From Megachile rotundata (Eukaryota; Arthropoda; Insecta; Hymenoptera; Megachilidae): DNA of 64,000 nucleotides. Position numbers and translations under genes: made by a program. The notes beneath the pieces are model-generated. The model did not search any database. It saw only the letters and a list, made by a program, of their open reading frames with translations, and was not told where the DNA came from. Shown in pieces: positions 22,520 to 36,395 of this stretch (position 1 is its first letter; each line of letters starts with the position of its first letter). The stretch is taken from contig NW_027473496.1 of NCBI RefSeq assembly GCF_050947335.1, forward strand, positions 1-64,000, written 5' to 3'.

Positions 22520-22536
22520 ATTCGTTCAAAACGGGC
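22520..22536 (+). other. CENP-B-box-like site
   Basis: ATTCGTTCAAAACGGGC with all core bases, in a 141-bp monomer that is followed by a CGATC-type monomer. The same order is seen at 5831 and 7241. Confidence 0.55.
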
Positions 22537-23220
22537 AAAATTGTTCATTGTGGTGTTGAATTGTGCTCAGATAGGATAACTTAACATAACTAGATAGTAC
22601 AGAGTCGAATTACAGCGGATATGTGCGAATTAGAGGCTGAATCGTGCGAAAATGAGCATAATTCGTTCAAAACGATCAAAATTGTTCATTGTGGTGTTGA
22701 ATTGTGCTCAGTTACTATAACTTAACATGACTAGATAGTACAGAGTCGAATTACAGCGGATATGTGCGAATTAGAGGCTGAATCGTGCGAAAATGAGCAT
22801 AATTCGTGCAAAACGAGCAAAATTGTTCGTTGTGGTGTTGAATTGTGCTCAGATAGGATAACATAACATAACTAGATAGTACAGAGTCGAATTACAGCGG
22901 ATATGTGCGAATTAGAGGCTGAATCGTGCGAAAATGAGCATAATTCGTTCAAAACGATCAAAATTGTTCATTGTGGTGTTGAATTGTGCTCAGTTACGAT
23001 AACTTAACATGACTAGATAGTACAGAGTCGAATTACAGCGGATATGTGCGAATTAGAGACTGAATCGTGCGAAAATGAGCATAATTCGTGCAAAACGAGC
23101 AAAATTGTTCATTGTGGTGTCGAATTGTGCTCAGATAGGATAACTTAACATGACTAGATAGTACAGAGTCGAATTACAGCGGATATGTGCGAATTAGAGG
23201 CTGAATCGTGCGAAAATGAG

Positions 23221-24227
23221 CATAATTCGTGCAAAACGAGCAAAATTGTTCATTGTGGTGCTGAATTGTGCTCAGATAGGATAACTTAACATAACTAGAT
23301 AGTACAGAGTCGAATTACAGCGGATATGTGCGAATTAGAGGCTGAATCGTGCGAAAATGAGCATAATTCGTTCAAAACGAGCAAAATTGTTCGTTGTGGT
23401 GTTGAATCGTGCTCAGATAGGATAACTTAACATAACTAGATAGTACAGAGTCGAATTACAGAGGATATCTGCGAATTAGAGGCTGAATCGTTCGAAAATG
23501 AGCAAAATTCGTTCAAAACGAGCAAAATTGTTCATTGTGGTGTTGAATTGTGCTCAGATAGGATAACTTAAAATAACTAGATAGTACAGAGTCGAATTAC
23601 AGCGGATATGTACGAATTAGAGTCTGAATCGTGCGAAAATGAGCAAAATTCGTTCAAAACGGGCAAAATTGTTCATTGTGGTGTTGAATTGTGCTCAGAT
23701 AGGATAACTTAACATAACTAGATAGTACAGAGTCGAATTACAGCGGATATGTGCGAATTAGAGGCTGAATCGTGCGAAAATGAGCATAATTCGTTCAAAA
23801 CGATCAAAATTGTTCATTGTGGTGTTGAATTGTGCTCAGTTACGATAACTTAACATGACTAGATAGTACAGAGTCGAATTACAGCGGATATGTGCGAATT
23901 AGAGGCTGAATCGTGCGAAAACGAGCAAAATTCGTGCAGAACGAGCAAAATTGTTCGTTGTGGTTTTGAATTGTGCTCAGATACGATAACTTAACATAAC
24001 TAGATAGTACAGAGTCGAATTACAGCGGATATGTGCGAATTAGAGGCTGAATCGTTCGAAAATGAGCAAAATTCGTTCAAAACGAGCAAAATTCGTTCAA
24101 AACGGGCAAAATTGTTCATTGTGGTGTTGAATTGTGCTCAGATAGGATAACTTAACATAACTAGATAGTACAGAGTCGAATTACAGCGGATATGTGCGAA
24201 TTAGAGGCTGAATCGTGCGAAAATGAG
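23221..24227 (+). repeat. Seven-monomer higher-order unit, tandem copy 1 (1007 bp)
   Basis: Exactly 1007 bp (6 x 141 + 161). The unique marker GAGGATATCT at 23461 recurs at 24468, and CATAATTCGTGC at 23221 recurs at 24228. The seven monomers appear in the same order in both copies, including a monomer with GCGAAAACGAGC and one with GAATCGTGCTC. Confidence 0.88.
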
Positions 24228-25234
24228 CATAATTCGTGCAAAACGAGCAAAATTGTTCATTGTGGTGCTGAATTGTGCTCAGATAGGATAACTTAACATA
24301 ACTAGATAGTACAGAGTCGAATTACAGCGGATATGTGCGAATTAGAGGCTGAATCGTGCGAAAATGAGCATAATTCGTTCAAAACGAGCAAAATTGTTCG
24401 TTGTGGTGTTGAATCGTGCTCAGATAGGATAACTTAACATAACTAGATAGTACAGAGTCGAATTACAGAGGATATCTGCGAATTAGAGGCTGAATCGTTC
24501 GAAAATGAGCAAAATTCGTTCAAAACGAGCAAAATTGTTCATTGTGGTGTTGAATTGTGCTCAGATAGGATAACTTAAAATAACTAGATAGTACAGAGTC
24601 GAATTACAGCGGATATGTACGAATTAGAGTCTGAATCGTGCGAAAATGAGCAAAATTCGTTCAAAACGGGCAAAATTGTTCATTGTGGTGTTGAATTGTG
24701 CTCAGATAGGATAACTTAACATAACTAGATAGTACAGAGTCGAATTACAGCGGATATGTGCGAATTAGAGGCTGAATCGTGCGAAAATGAGCATAATTCG
24801 TTCAAAACGATCAAAATTGTTCATTGTGGTGTTGAATTGTGCTCAGTTACGATAACTTAACATGACTAGATAGTACAGAGTCGAATTACAGCGGATATGT
24901 GCGAATTAGAGGCTGAATCGTGCGAAAACGAGCAAAATTCGTGCAGAACGAGCAAAATTGTTCGTTGTGGTTTTGAATTGTGCTCAGATACGATAACTTA
25001 ACATAACTAGATAGTACAGAGTCGAATTACAGCGGATATGTGCGAATTAGAGGCTGAATCGTTCGAAAATGAGCAAAATTCGTTCAAAACGAGCAAAATT
25101 CGTTCAAAACGGGCAAAATTGTTCATTGTGGTGTTGAATTGTGCTCAGATAGGATAACTTAACATAACTAGATAGTACAGAGTCGAATTACAGCGGATAT
25201 GTGCGAATTAGAGGCTGAATCGTGCGAAAATGAG
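24228..25234 (+). repeat. Seven-monomer higher-order unit, tandem copy 2 (1007 bp)
   Basis: Direct tandem copy of 23221-24227. Similarity to a third copy stops at about 25241, where a CGATC-type monomer appears instead. The absence of visible differences between the copies suggests a very recent duplication. Confidence 0.88.
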
Positions 25235-26735
25235 CATAATTCGTTCAAAACGATCAAAATTGTTCATTGTGGTGTTGAATTGTGCCTCAGTTACTATAAC
25301 TTAACATGACTAGATAGTACAGAGTCGAATTACAGCGGATATGTGCGAATTAGAGGCTGAATCGTGCGAAAATGAGCATAATTCGTGCAAAACGAGCAAA
25401 ATTGTTCGTTGTGGTGTTGAATTGTGCTCAGATAGGATAACTTAACATAACTAGATAGTACAGAGTCGAATTACAGCGGATATGTGCGAATTAGAGGCTG
25501 AATCGTTCGAAAATGAGCAAAATTCGTTCAAAACGAGCAAAATTCGTGCAAAACGAGCAAAATTGTTCGTTGTGGTGTTGAATTGTGCTCAGATAGGATA
25601 ACGTAACATAACTAGATAGTACAGAGTCGAATTACAGCGGATATGTGCGAATTAGAGGCTGAATCGTGCGAAAATGAGCATAATTCGTTCAAAACGAGCA
25701 AAATTGTTCATTGTGGTGTTGAATTGTGCTCAGATAGGATAACCTAACATAACTAGATAGTACAGAGTCGAATTACAGCGGATATGTGCGAATTAGAGGC
25801 TGAATCGTGCGAAAATGAGCAAAATTCGTTCAAAACGAGCAAAATTCGTGCAAAATGAGCAAAATTGTTCATTGTGGTGTTGAATTGTGCTCAGATAGGA
25901 TAACTTAACATAACTAGATAGTACAGAGTCGAATTACAGCGGATATGTGCGAATTAGAGGCTGAATCGTGCGAAAATGAGCAAAATTCGTTCAAAACGGG
26001 CAAAATTGTTCATTGTGGTGTTGAATTGTGCTCAGATAGGATAACTTAACATAACTAGATAGTACAGAGTCGAATTACAGCGGATATGTGCGAATTAGAG
26101 GCTGAATCGTGCGAAAATGAGCATAATTCGTTCAAAACGATCAAAATTGTTCATTGTGGTGTTGAATTGTGCTCAGTTACTATAACTTATCATGACTAGA
26201 TAGTACAGAGTCGAATTACAGCGGATATGTGCGAATTAGAGGCTGAATCGTGCGAAAATGAAGCATAATTCGTGCAAAACGAGCAAAATTGTTCGTTGTG
26301 GTGTTGAATTGTGCTCAGATAGGATAACATAACATAACTAGATAGTACAGAGTCGAATTACAGCGGATATGTGCGAATTAGAGGCTGAATCGTGCGAAAA
26401 TGAGCATAATTCGTGCAAAACGAGCAAAATTGTTCATTGTGGTGTGGAATTGTGCTCAGATAGGATAACTTAACATAACTAGATAGTACAGAGTCGAATT
26501 ACAGCGGATATGTGCGAATTAGAGGCTGAATCGTGCGAAAATGAGCATAATTCGTGTAAAACGAGCAAAATTGTTCATTGTGGTGTTGAATTGTGCTCAG
26601 ATAGGATAACTTAACATAACTAGATAGTACAGAGTCGAATTACAGCGGATATGTGCGAATTAGAGGCTGAATCGTGCGAAAATGAGCATAATTCGTGCAA
26701 AACGAGCAAAATTGTTCATTGTGGTGCTGAATTGT
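24497..26735 (+). repeat. Higher-order block C, copy 1
   Basis: Repeated at 28381-30617. The offset is 3884 at the start and 3882 at the end; the change is explained by two extra single bases in this copy (TGTGCCTCAG near 25285 and ATGAAGCATA near 26261). The rare CGTGTAAAACG near 26554 is also shared. It overlaps the second 1007-bp unit. Confidence 0.85.
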
Positions 26736-26739
26736 GCTC

Positions 26740-28260
26740 AGTTACGATAACTTAACATGACTAGATAGTACAGAGTCGAATTACAGCGGATATGTGCGAA
26801 TTAGAGGCTGAATCGTGCGAAAATGAGCATAATTCGTGCAAAACGAGCAAAATTGTTCATTGTGGTGTCGAATTGTGCTCAGATAGGATAACTTAACATA
26901 ACTAGATAGTACAGAGTCGAATTACAGCGGATATGTGCGAATTAGAGGCTGATCGTGCGAAAATGAGCATAATTCGTGCAAAACGAGCAAAATTGTTCAT
27001 TGTGGTGTGGAATTGTGCTCAGATAGGATAGCTAACATAACTAGATAGTACAGAGTCGAATTGTAGCGGATATGTGCGAATTAGAGGCTGAATCGTGCGA
27101 AAATGAGCCTAATTCGTGCAAAATGAGCAAAATTGTTCATTGTGGTGTTGAATTGTGCTCAGATAGGATAACTTAACATAACTAGATAGTACAGAGTCGA
27201 ATAACAGCGAATATGTGCGAATTAGAGGCTGATCGTGCGAAAATGAGCAAAATTCGTTCAAAACGGGCAAAATTGTTCATTGTGGTGTTGAATTGTGCTC
27301 AGATAGGATAACTTAACATAACTAGATAGTACAGAGTCGAATTACAGCGGATATGTGCGAATTAGAGGCTGAATCGTGCGAAAATGAGCATAATTCGTTC
27401 AAAACGATCAAAATTGTTCATTGTGGTGTTGAATTGTGCTCAGTTACTATAACTTAACATGACTAGATAGTACAGAGTCGAGTTACAGCGGATATGTGCG
27501 AATTAGAGGCTGAATCGTGCGAAAATGAGCATAATTCGTGCAAAACGAGCAAAATTGTTCGTTGTGGTGTTGAATTGTGCTCAGATAGGATAACATAACA
27601 TAACTAGATAGTACAGAGTCGAATTACAGCGGATATGTGCGAATTAGAGGCTGAATCGTGCGAAAATGAGCATAATTCGTTCAAAACGATCAAAATTGTT
27701 CATTGTGGTGTTGAATTGTGCTCAGTTACGATAACTTAACATGACTAGATAGTACAGAGTCGAATTACAGCGGATATGTGCGAATTAGAGACTGAATCGT
27801 GCGAAAATGAGCATAATTCGTGCAAAACGAGCAAATTGTTCATTGTGGTGTCGAATTGTGCTCAGATAGGATAACTTAACATAACTAGATAGTACAGAGT
27901 CGAATTACAGCGGATATGTGCGAATTAGAGGCTGAATCGTGCGAAAATGAGCATAATTCGTGCAAAACGAGCAAAATTGTTCATTGTGGTGTGGAATTGT
28001 GCTCAGATAGGATAACTTAACATAACTAGATAGTACAGAGTCGAATTACAGCGGATATGTGCGAATTAGAGGCTGAATCGTTCGAAAATGAGCAAAATTC
28101 GTTCAAAACGAGCAAAATTCGTGCAAAACGAGCAAAATTGTTCATTGTGGTGTTGAATTGTGCTCAGATAGGATAACTTAGCATAACTAGATAGTACAGA
28201 GTCGAATTGTAGCGGATATGTGCGAATTAGAGGCTGAATCGTGCGAAAATGAGCCTAATT
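26740..28260 (+). repeat. Higher-order block D, copy 1
   Basis: Shares the unusual ATAACAGCGAATATG (27201/32273) and GTCGAGTTAC (27478/32550) with 31810-33330, at an offset near 5072. This copy has several single-base losses (near 26952, 27030, 27232 and 27833). The downstream part is also a version of block B. Confidence 0.8.
27252..27268 (+). other. CENP-B-box-like site
   Basis: Full nine-base core match, within block D copy 1, in the monomer just after the ATAACAGCGAATATG marker. Confidence 0.55.
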
Positions 28261-28380
28261 CGTGCAAAACGAGCAAATTGTTCATTGTGGTGTTGAATTG
28301 TGCTCAGATAGGATAACTTAACATAACTAGATAGTACAGAGTCGAATTACAGCGGATATGTGCGAATTAGAGGCTGAATC

Positions 28381-30617
28381 GTTCGAAAATGAGCAAAATT
28401 CGTTCAAAACGAGCAAAATTGTTCATTGTGGTGTTGAATTGTGCTCAGATAGGATAACTTAAAATAACTAGATAGTACAGAGTCGAATTACAGCGGATAT
28501 GTACGAATTAGAGTCTGAATCGTGCGAAAATGAGCAAAATTCGTTCAAAACGGGCAAAATTGTTCATTGTGGTGTTGAATTGTGCTCAGATAGGATAACT
28601 TAACATAACTAGATAGTACAGAGTCGAATTACAGCGGATATGTGCGAATTAGAGGCTGAATCGTGCGAAAATGAGCATAATTCGTTCAAAACGATCAAAA
28701 TTGTTCATTGTGGTGTTGAATTGTGCTCAGTTACGATAACTTAACATGACTAGATAGTACAGAGTCGAATTACAGCGGATATGTGCGAATTAGAGGCTGA
28801 ATCGTGCGAAAACGAGCAAAATTCGTGCAGAACGAGCAAAATTGTTCGTTGTGGTTTTGAATTGTGCTCAGATACGATAACTTAACATAACTAGATAGTA
28901 CAGAGTCGAATTACAGCGGATATGTGCGAATTAGAGGCTGAATCGTTCGAAAATGAGCAAAATTCGTTCAAAACGAGCAAAATTCGTTCAAAACGGGCAA
29001 AATTGTTCATTGTGGTGTTGAATTGTGCTCAGATAGGATAACTTAACATAACTAGATAGTACAGAGTCGAATTACAGCGGATATGTGCGAATTAGAGGCT
29101 GAATCGTGCGAAAATGAGCATAATTCGTTCAAAACGATCAAAATTGTTCATTGTGGTGTTGAATTGTGCTCAGTTACTATAACTTAACATGACTAGATAG
29201 TACAGAGTCGAATTACAGCGGATATGTGCGAATTAGAGGCTGAATCGTGCGAAAATGAGCATAATTCGTGCAAAACGAGCAAAATTGTTCGTTGTGGTGT
29301 TGAATTGTGCTCAGATAGGATAACTTAACATAACTAGATAGTACAGAGTCGAATTACAGCGGATATGTGCGAATTAGAGGCTGAATCGTTCGAAAATGAG
29401 CAAAATTCGTTCAAAACGAGCAAAATTCGTGCAAAACGAGCAAAATTGTTCGTTGTGGTGTTGAATTGTGCTCAGATAGGATAACGTAACATAACTAGAT
29501 AGTACAGAGTCGAATTACAGCGGATATGTGCGAATTAGAGGCTGAATCGTGCGAAAATGAGCATAATTCGTTCAAAACGAGCAAAATTGTTCATTGTGGT
29601 GTTGAATTGTGCTCAGATAGGATAACCTAACATAACTAGATAGTACAGAGTCGAATTACAGCGGATATGTGCGAATTAGAGGCTGAATCGTGCGAAAATG
29701 AGCAAAATTCGTTCAAAACGAGCAAAATTCGTGCAAAATGAGCAAAATTGTTCATTGTGGTGTTGAATTGTGCTCAGATAGGATAACTTAACATAACTAG
29801 ATAGTACAGAGTCGAATTACAGCGGATATGTGCGAATTAGAGGCTGAATCGTGCGAAAATGAGCAAAATTCGTTCAAAACGGGCAAAATTGTTCATTGTG
29901 GTGTTGAATTGTGCTCAGATAGGATAACTTAACATAACTAGATAGTACAGAGTCGAATTACAGCGGATATGTGCGAATTAGAGGCTGAATCGTGCGAAAA
30001 TGAGCATAATTCGTTCAAAACGATCAAAATTGTTCATTGTGGTGTTGAATTGTGCTCAGTTACTATAACTTATCATGACTAGATAGTACAGAGTCGAATT
30101 ACAGCGGATATGTGCGAATTAGAGGCTGAATCGTGCGAAAATGAGCATAATTCGTGCAAAACGAGCAAAATTGTTCGTTGTGGTGTTGAATTGTGCTCAG
30201 ATAGGATAACATAACATAACTAGATAGTACAGAGTCGAATTACAGCGGATATGTGCGAATTAGAGGCTGAATCGTGCGAAAATGAGCATAATTCGTGCAA
30301 AACGAGCAAAATTGTTCATTGTGGTGTGGAATTGTGCTCAGATAGGATAACTTAACATAACTAGATAGTACAGAGTCGAATTACAGCGGATATGTGCGAA
30401 TTAGAGGCTGAATCGTGCGAAAATGAGCATAATTCGTGTAAAACGAGCAAAATTGTTCATTGTGGTGTTGAATTGTGCTCAGATAGGATAACTTAACATA
30501 ACTAGATAGTACAGAGTCGAATTACAGCGGATATGTGCGAATTAGAGGCTGAATCGTGCGAAAATGAGCATAATTCGTGCAAAACGAGCAAAATTGTTCA
30601 TTGTGGTGCTGAATTGT
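28381..30617 (+). repeat. Higher-order block C, copy 2
   Basis: Copy of 24497-26735 lacking the two extra bases found there, and carrying the rare CGTGTAAAACG near 30436. It ends just before the stretch that resembles the LINE insertion site. Confidence 0.85.
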
Positions 30618-30741
30618 GCTCAGATAGGATAACTTAACATAACTAGATAGTACAGAGTCGAATTACAGCGGATATGTGCGAATTAGAGGCTGAATCGTGC
30701 GAAAATGAGCATAATTCGTTCAAAACGAGCAAAATTGTTCG

Positions 30742-30820
30742 TTGTGGTGTTGAATCGTGCTCAGATAGGATAACTTAACGTAACTAGATAGTACAGAGTC
30801 GAATTACAGCGGATATCTGC
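30742..30820 (+). repeat. Uninterrupted paralogue of the LINE insertion site
   Basis: The rare variant CTTAACGTAACTAG occurs here (about 30774) and just left of the LINE (about 11732). Here it runs on through a single GTACAGAGTCGA (30791-30802) into the GGATATCTGCG monomer, which is exactly what lies right of the LINE. This reconstructs the pre-insertion sequence and confirms both element ends. Confidence 0.92.
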
Positions 30821-31809
30821 GAATTAGAGGCTGAATCGTTCGAAAATGAGCAAAATTCGTTCAAAACGAGCAAAATTCGTGCAAAACGAGCAAAATTGTT
30901 CATTGTGGTGTTGAATTGTGCTCAGATAGGATAACTTAACATAACTAGATAGTACAGAGTCGAATTACTGCGGATATGTGCGAATTAGAGGCTGAATCGT
31001 TCGAAAATGAGCAAAATTCGTTCAAAACGAGCAAAATTCGTGCAGAACGAGCAAAATTGTTCGTTGTGGTGTTGAATTGTGCTCAGATAGGATAACTTAA
31101 CATAACTAGATAGTACAGAGTCGAATTACAGCGGATATGTGCGAATTAGAGGCTGAATCGTGCGAAAATGAGCATAATTCGTTCAAAACGAGCAAAATTG
31201 TTCATTGTGGTGTTGAATTGTGCTCAGATAGGATAACTTAACATAACTAGATAGTACAGAGTCGAATTACAGCGGATATGTGCGAATTAGAGGCTGAATC
31301 GTTCGAAAATGAGCAAAATTCGTTCAAAACGAGCAAAATTCGTGCAAAACGAGCAAAATTGTTCATTGTGGTGTTGAATTGTGCTCAGATAGGATAACCT
31401 AACATAACTAGATAGTACAGAGTCGAATTGCAGCGGATATGTGCGAATTAGAGGCTGAATCGTGCGAAAATGAGCCTAATTCGTGCAAAACGAGCAAAAT
31501 TGTTCATTGTGGTGTTGAATTGTGCTCAGATAGGATAACTTAAAATAACTAGATAGTACAGAGTCGAATTACAGCGGATATGTACGAATTAGAGTCTGAA
31601 TCGTGCGAAAATGAGCAAAATTCGTTCAAAACGGGCAAAATTGTTCATTGTGGTGTTGAATTGTGCTCAGATAGGATAACTTAACATAACTAGATAGTAC
31701 AGAGTCGAATTACAGCGGATATGTGCGAATTAGAGGCTGAATCGTGCGAAAATGAGCATAATTCGTTCAAAACGATCAAAATTGTTCATTGTGGTGTTGA
31801 ATTGTGCTC

Positions 31810-33330
31810 AGTTACGATAACTTAACATGACTAGATAGTACAGAGTCGAATTACAGCGGATATGTGCGAATTAGAGGCTGAATCGTGCGAAAATGAGCAT
31901 AATTCGTGCAAAACGAGCAAAATTGTTCATTGTGGTGTCGAATTGTGCTCAGATAGGATAACTTAACATAACTAGATAGTACAGAGTCGAATTACAGCGG
32001 ATATGTGCGAATTAGAGGCTGAATCGTGCGAAAATGAGCATAATTCGTGCAAAACGAGCAAAATTGTTCATTGTGGTGTGGAATTGTGCTCAGATAGGAT
32101 AGCTTAACATAACTAGATAGTACAGAGTCGAATTGTAGCGGATATGTGCGAATTAGAGGCTGAATCGTGCGAAAATGAGCCTAATTCGTGCAAAATGAGC
32201 AAAATTGTTCATTGTGGTGTTGAATTGTGCTCAGATAGGATAACTTAACATAACTAGATAGTACAGAGTCGAATAACAGCGAATATGTGCGAATTAGAGG
32301 CTGAATCGTGCGAAAATGAGCAAAATTCGTTCAAAACGGGCAAAATTGTTCATTGTGGTGTTGAATTGTGCTCAGATAGGATAACTTAACATAACTAGAT
32401 AGTACAGAGTCGAATTACAGCGGATATGTGCGAATTAGAGGCTGAATCGTGCGAAAATGAGCATAATTCGTTCAAAACGATCAAAATTGTTCATTGTGGT
32501 GTTGAATTGTGCTCAGTTACTATAACTTAACATGACTAGATAGTACAGAGTCGAGTTACAGCGGATATGTGCGAATTAGAGGCTGAATCGTGCGAAAATG
32601 AGCATAATTCGTGCAAAACGAGCAAAATTGTTCGTTGTGGTGTTGAATTGTGCTCAGATAGGATAACATAACATAACTAGATAGTACAGAGTCGAATTAC
32701 AGCGGATATGTGCGAATTAGAGGCTGAATCGTGCGAAAATGAGCATAATTCGTTCAAAACGATCAAAATTGTTCATTGTGGTGTTGAATTGTGCTCAGTT
32801 ACGATAACTTAACATGACTAGATAGTACAGAGTCGAATTACAGCGGATATGTGCGAATTAGAGACTGAATCGTGCGAAAATGAGCATAATTCGTGCAAAA
32901 CGAGCAAAATTGTTCATTGTGGTGTCGAATTGTGCTCAGATAGGATAACTTAACATAACTAGATAGTACAGAGTCGAATTACAGCGGATATGTGCGAATT
33001 AGAGGCTGAATCGTGCGAAAATGAGCATAATTCGTGCAAAACGAGCAAAATTGTTCATTGTGGTGTGGAATTGTGCTCAGATAGGATAACTTAACATAAC
33101 TAGATAGTACAGAGTCGAATTACAGCGGATATGTGCGAATTAGAGGCTGAATCGTTCGAAAATGAGCAAAATTCGTTCAAAACGAGCAAAATTCGTGCAA
33201 AACGAGCAAAATTGTTCATTGTGGTGTTGAATTGTGCTCAGATAGGATAACTTAGCATAACTAGATAGTACAGAGTCGAATTGTAGCGGATATGTGCGAA
33301 TTAGAGGCTGAATCGTGCGAAAATGAGCCT
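31810..33330 (+). repeat. Higher-order block D, copy 2
   Basis: Copy of about 26740-28260, with the shared rare ATAACAGCGAATATG at 32273. It is longer by a few bases because it lacks the single-base deletions of copy 1. Confidence 0.8.
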
Positions 33331-34030
33331 AATTCGTGCAAAACGAGCAAAATTGTTCATTGTGGTGTTGAATTGTGCTCAGATAGGATAACTTAACATA
33401 ACTAGATAGTACAGAGTCGAATTACAGCGGATATGTGCGAATTAGAGGCTGAATCGTGCGAAAATGAGCATAATTCGTGCAAAACGAGCAAAATTGTTCG
33501 TTGTGGTGTTGAATTGTGCTCAGATAGGATAACTTAACATAACTAGATAGTACAGAGTCGAATTACAGCGGATATGTGCGAATTAGAGGCTGAATCGTTC
33601 GAAAATGAGCAAAATTCGTTCAAAACGAGCAAAATTGTTCATTGTGGTGTTGAATTGTGCTCAGTTACGATAACCTAACATGACTAGATAGTACAGAGTC
33701 GAATTACAGCGGATATGTGCGAATTAGAGGCTGAATCGTGCGAAAATGAGCATAATTTGTGCAAAACGAGCAAAATTGTTCATTGTGGTGTCGAATTGTG
33801 TTCAGATAGGATAACTTAACATAACTAGATAGTACAGAGTCGAATTACAGCGGATATGTGCGAATTAGAGGCTGAATCGTGCGAAAATGAGCATAATTCG
33901 TTCAAAACGATCAAAATTGTTCATTGTGGTGTTGAATTGTGCTCAGTTACGATAACTTAACATGACTAGATAGTACAGAGTCGAATTACAGCGGATATGT
34001 GCGAATTAGAGGCTGAATCGTGCGAAAATG
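32300..34030 (+). repeat. Higher-order block B, copy 3 (partial)
   Basis: Matches 17762-19492 at a constant offset of 14538 bp: GTCGAGTTAC (18012/32550), TTAGCATAAC (18714/33252) and GTGTTC (19260/33798). It starts and ends at monomer junctions. Confidence 0.85.
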
Positions 34031-35036
34031 AGCATAATTCGTTCAAAACGATCAAAATTGTTCATTGTGGTGTTGAATTGTGCTCAGTTACTATAACTTA
34101 ACATGACTAGATAGTACAGAGTCGAATTACAGCGGATATGTGCGAATTAGAGGCTGAATCGTGCGAAAATGAGCATAATTCGTGCAAAACGAGCAAAATT
34201 GTTCGTTGTGGTGTTGAATTGTGCTCAGATAGGATAACATAACATAACTAGATAGTACAGAGTCGAATTACAGCGGATATGTGCGAATTAGAGGCTGAAT
34301 CGTGCGAAAATGAGCATAATTCGTGCAAAACGAGCAAAATTGTTCATTGTGGTGCTGAATTGTGCTCAGATAGGATAACTTAACATAACTAGATAGTACA
34401 GAGTCGAATGACAGCGGATATGTGCGAATTAGAGGCTGAATCGTGCGAAAATGAGCATAATTCGTTCAAAACGAGCAAAATTGTTCGTTGTGGTGTTGAA
34501 TCGTGCTCAGATAGGATAGCTTAACATAACTAGATAGTACAGAGTCGAATTACAGCGGATATCTGCGAATTAGAGGCTGAATCGTTCGAAAATGAGCAAA
34601 ATTCGTTCAAAACGAGCAAAATTCGTGCAGAACGAGCAAAATTGTTCGTTGTGGTGTTGAATTGTGCTCAGATAGGATAACTTAACATAACTAGATAGTA
34701 CAGAGTCGAATTACTGCGGATATGTGCGAATTAGAGGCTGAATCGTTCGAAAATGAGCAAAATTCGTTCAAAACGAGCAAAATTCGTGCAGAACGAGCAA
34801 AATTGTTCGTTGTGGTGTTGAATTGTGCTCAGATAGGATAACTTAACATAACTAGATAGTACAGAGTCGAATTACAGCGGATATGTGCGAATTAGAGGCT
34901 GAATCGTGCGAAAATGAGCATAATTCGTTCAAAACGAGCAAAATTGTTCATTGTGGTGTTGAATTGTGCTCAGATAGGATAACTTAACATAACTAGATAG
35001 TACAGAGTCGAATTACAGCGGATATGTGCGAATTAG

Positions 35037-36395
35037 AGGCTGAATCGTTCGAAAATGAGCAAAATTCGTTCAAAACGAGCAAAATTCGTGCAAAACGAGC
35101 AAAATTGTTCATTGTGGTGTTGAATTGTGCTCAGATAGGATAACCTAACATAACTAGATAGTACAGAGTCGAATTGCAGCGGATATGTGCGAATTAGAGG
35201 CTGAATCGTGCGAAAATGAGCCTAATTCGTGCAAAACGAGCAAAATTGTTCATTGTGGTGTTGAATTGTGCTCAGATAGGATAACTTAAAATAACTAGAT
35301 AGTACAGAGTCGAATTACAGCGGATATGTACGAATTAGAGTCTGAATCGTGCGAAAATGAGCAAAATTCGTTCAAAACGGGCAAAATTGTTCATTGTGGT
35401 GTTGAATTGTGCTCAGATAGGATAACTTAACATAACTAGATAGTACAGAGTCGAATTACAGCGGATATGTGCGAATTAGAGGCTGAATCGTGCGAAAATG
35501 AGCATAATTCGTGCAAAACGAGCAAAATTGTTCATTGTGGTGTGGAATTGTGCTCAGATAGGATAACTTAACATAACTAGATAGTACAGAGTCGAATTAC
35601 AGCGGATATGTGCGAATTAGAGGCTGAATCGTGCGAAAATGAGCATAATTCGTGCAAAACGAGCAAAATTGTTCATTGTGGTGTTGAATTGTGCTCAGAT
35701 AGGATAACTTAACATAACTAGATAGTACAGAGTCGAATTACAGCGGATATGTGCGAATTAGAGGCTGAATCCTGCGAAAATGAGCATAATTCGTGCAAAA
35801 CGAGCAAAATTGTTCATTGTGGTGCTGAATTGCGCTCAGATAGGATAACATAACATAACTAGATAGTACAGAGACGAATTACAGCGGACATGTGCGAATT
35901 AGAGGCTGAATCGTGCGAAAATGAGCATAATTCGTTCAAAACGATCAAAATTGTTCATTGTGGTGTTGAATTGTGCTCAGTTACGATAACTTAACATGAC
36001 TAGATAGTACAGAGTCGAATTACAGCGGATATGTGCGAATTAGAGGCTGAATCGTTCGAAAATGAGCAAAATTCGTTCAAAACGAGCAAAATTCGTGCAA
36101 AACGAGCAAAATTGTTCATTGTGGTGTTGAATTGTGCTCAGATACGATAACTTAACATAACTAGATAGTACAGAGTCGAATTTCAGGGGATATGTGCGAA
36201 TTAGAGGCTGAATCGTGCGAAAATGAGCCTAATTCGTGCAAAACGAGCAAAATTGTTCATTGTGGTGTTGAATTGTGCTCAGTTACGATAACTTAACATG
36301 ACTAGATAGTACAGAGTCGAATTACAGCGGATATGTGCGAATTAGAGGCTGAATCGTGCGAAAATGAGCATAACTCGTTCAAAACGAGCAAAATT
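35037..36395 (+). repeat. Higher-order block E, copy 1
   Basis: Repeated at 38701-40059 with an exact offset of 3664 bp: TAACCTAACA (35151/38815), the rare GAATCCTGCG (35767/39431) and TTTCAGGGG (36181/39845). Copies diverge where this one continues with TGTGATGTTG. Confidence 0.85.
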
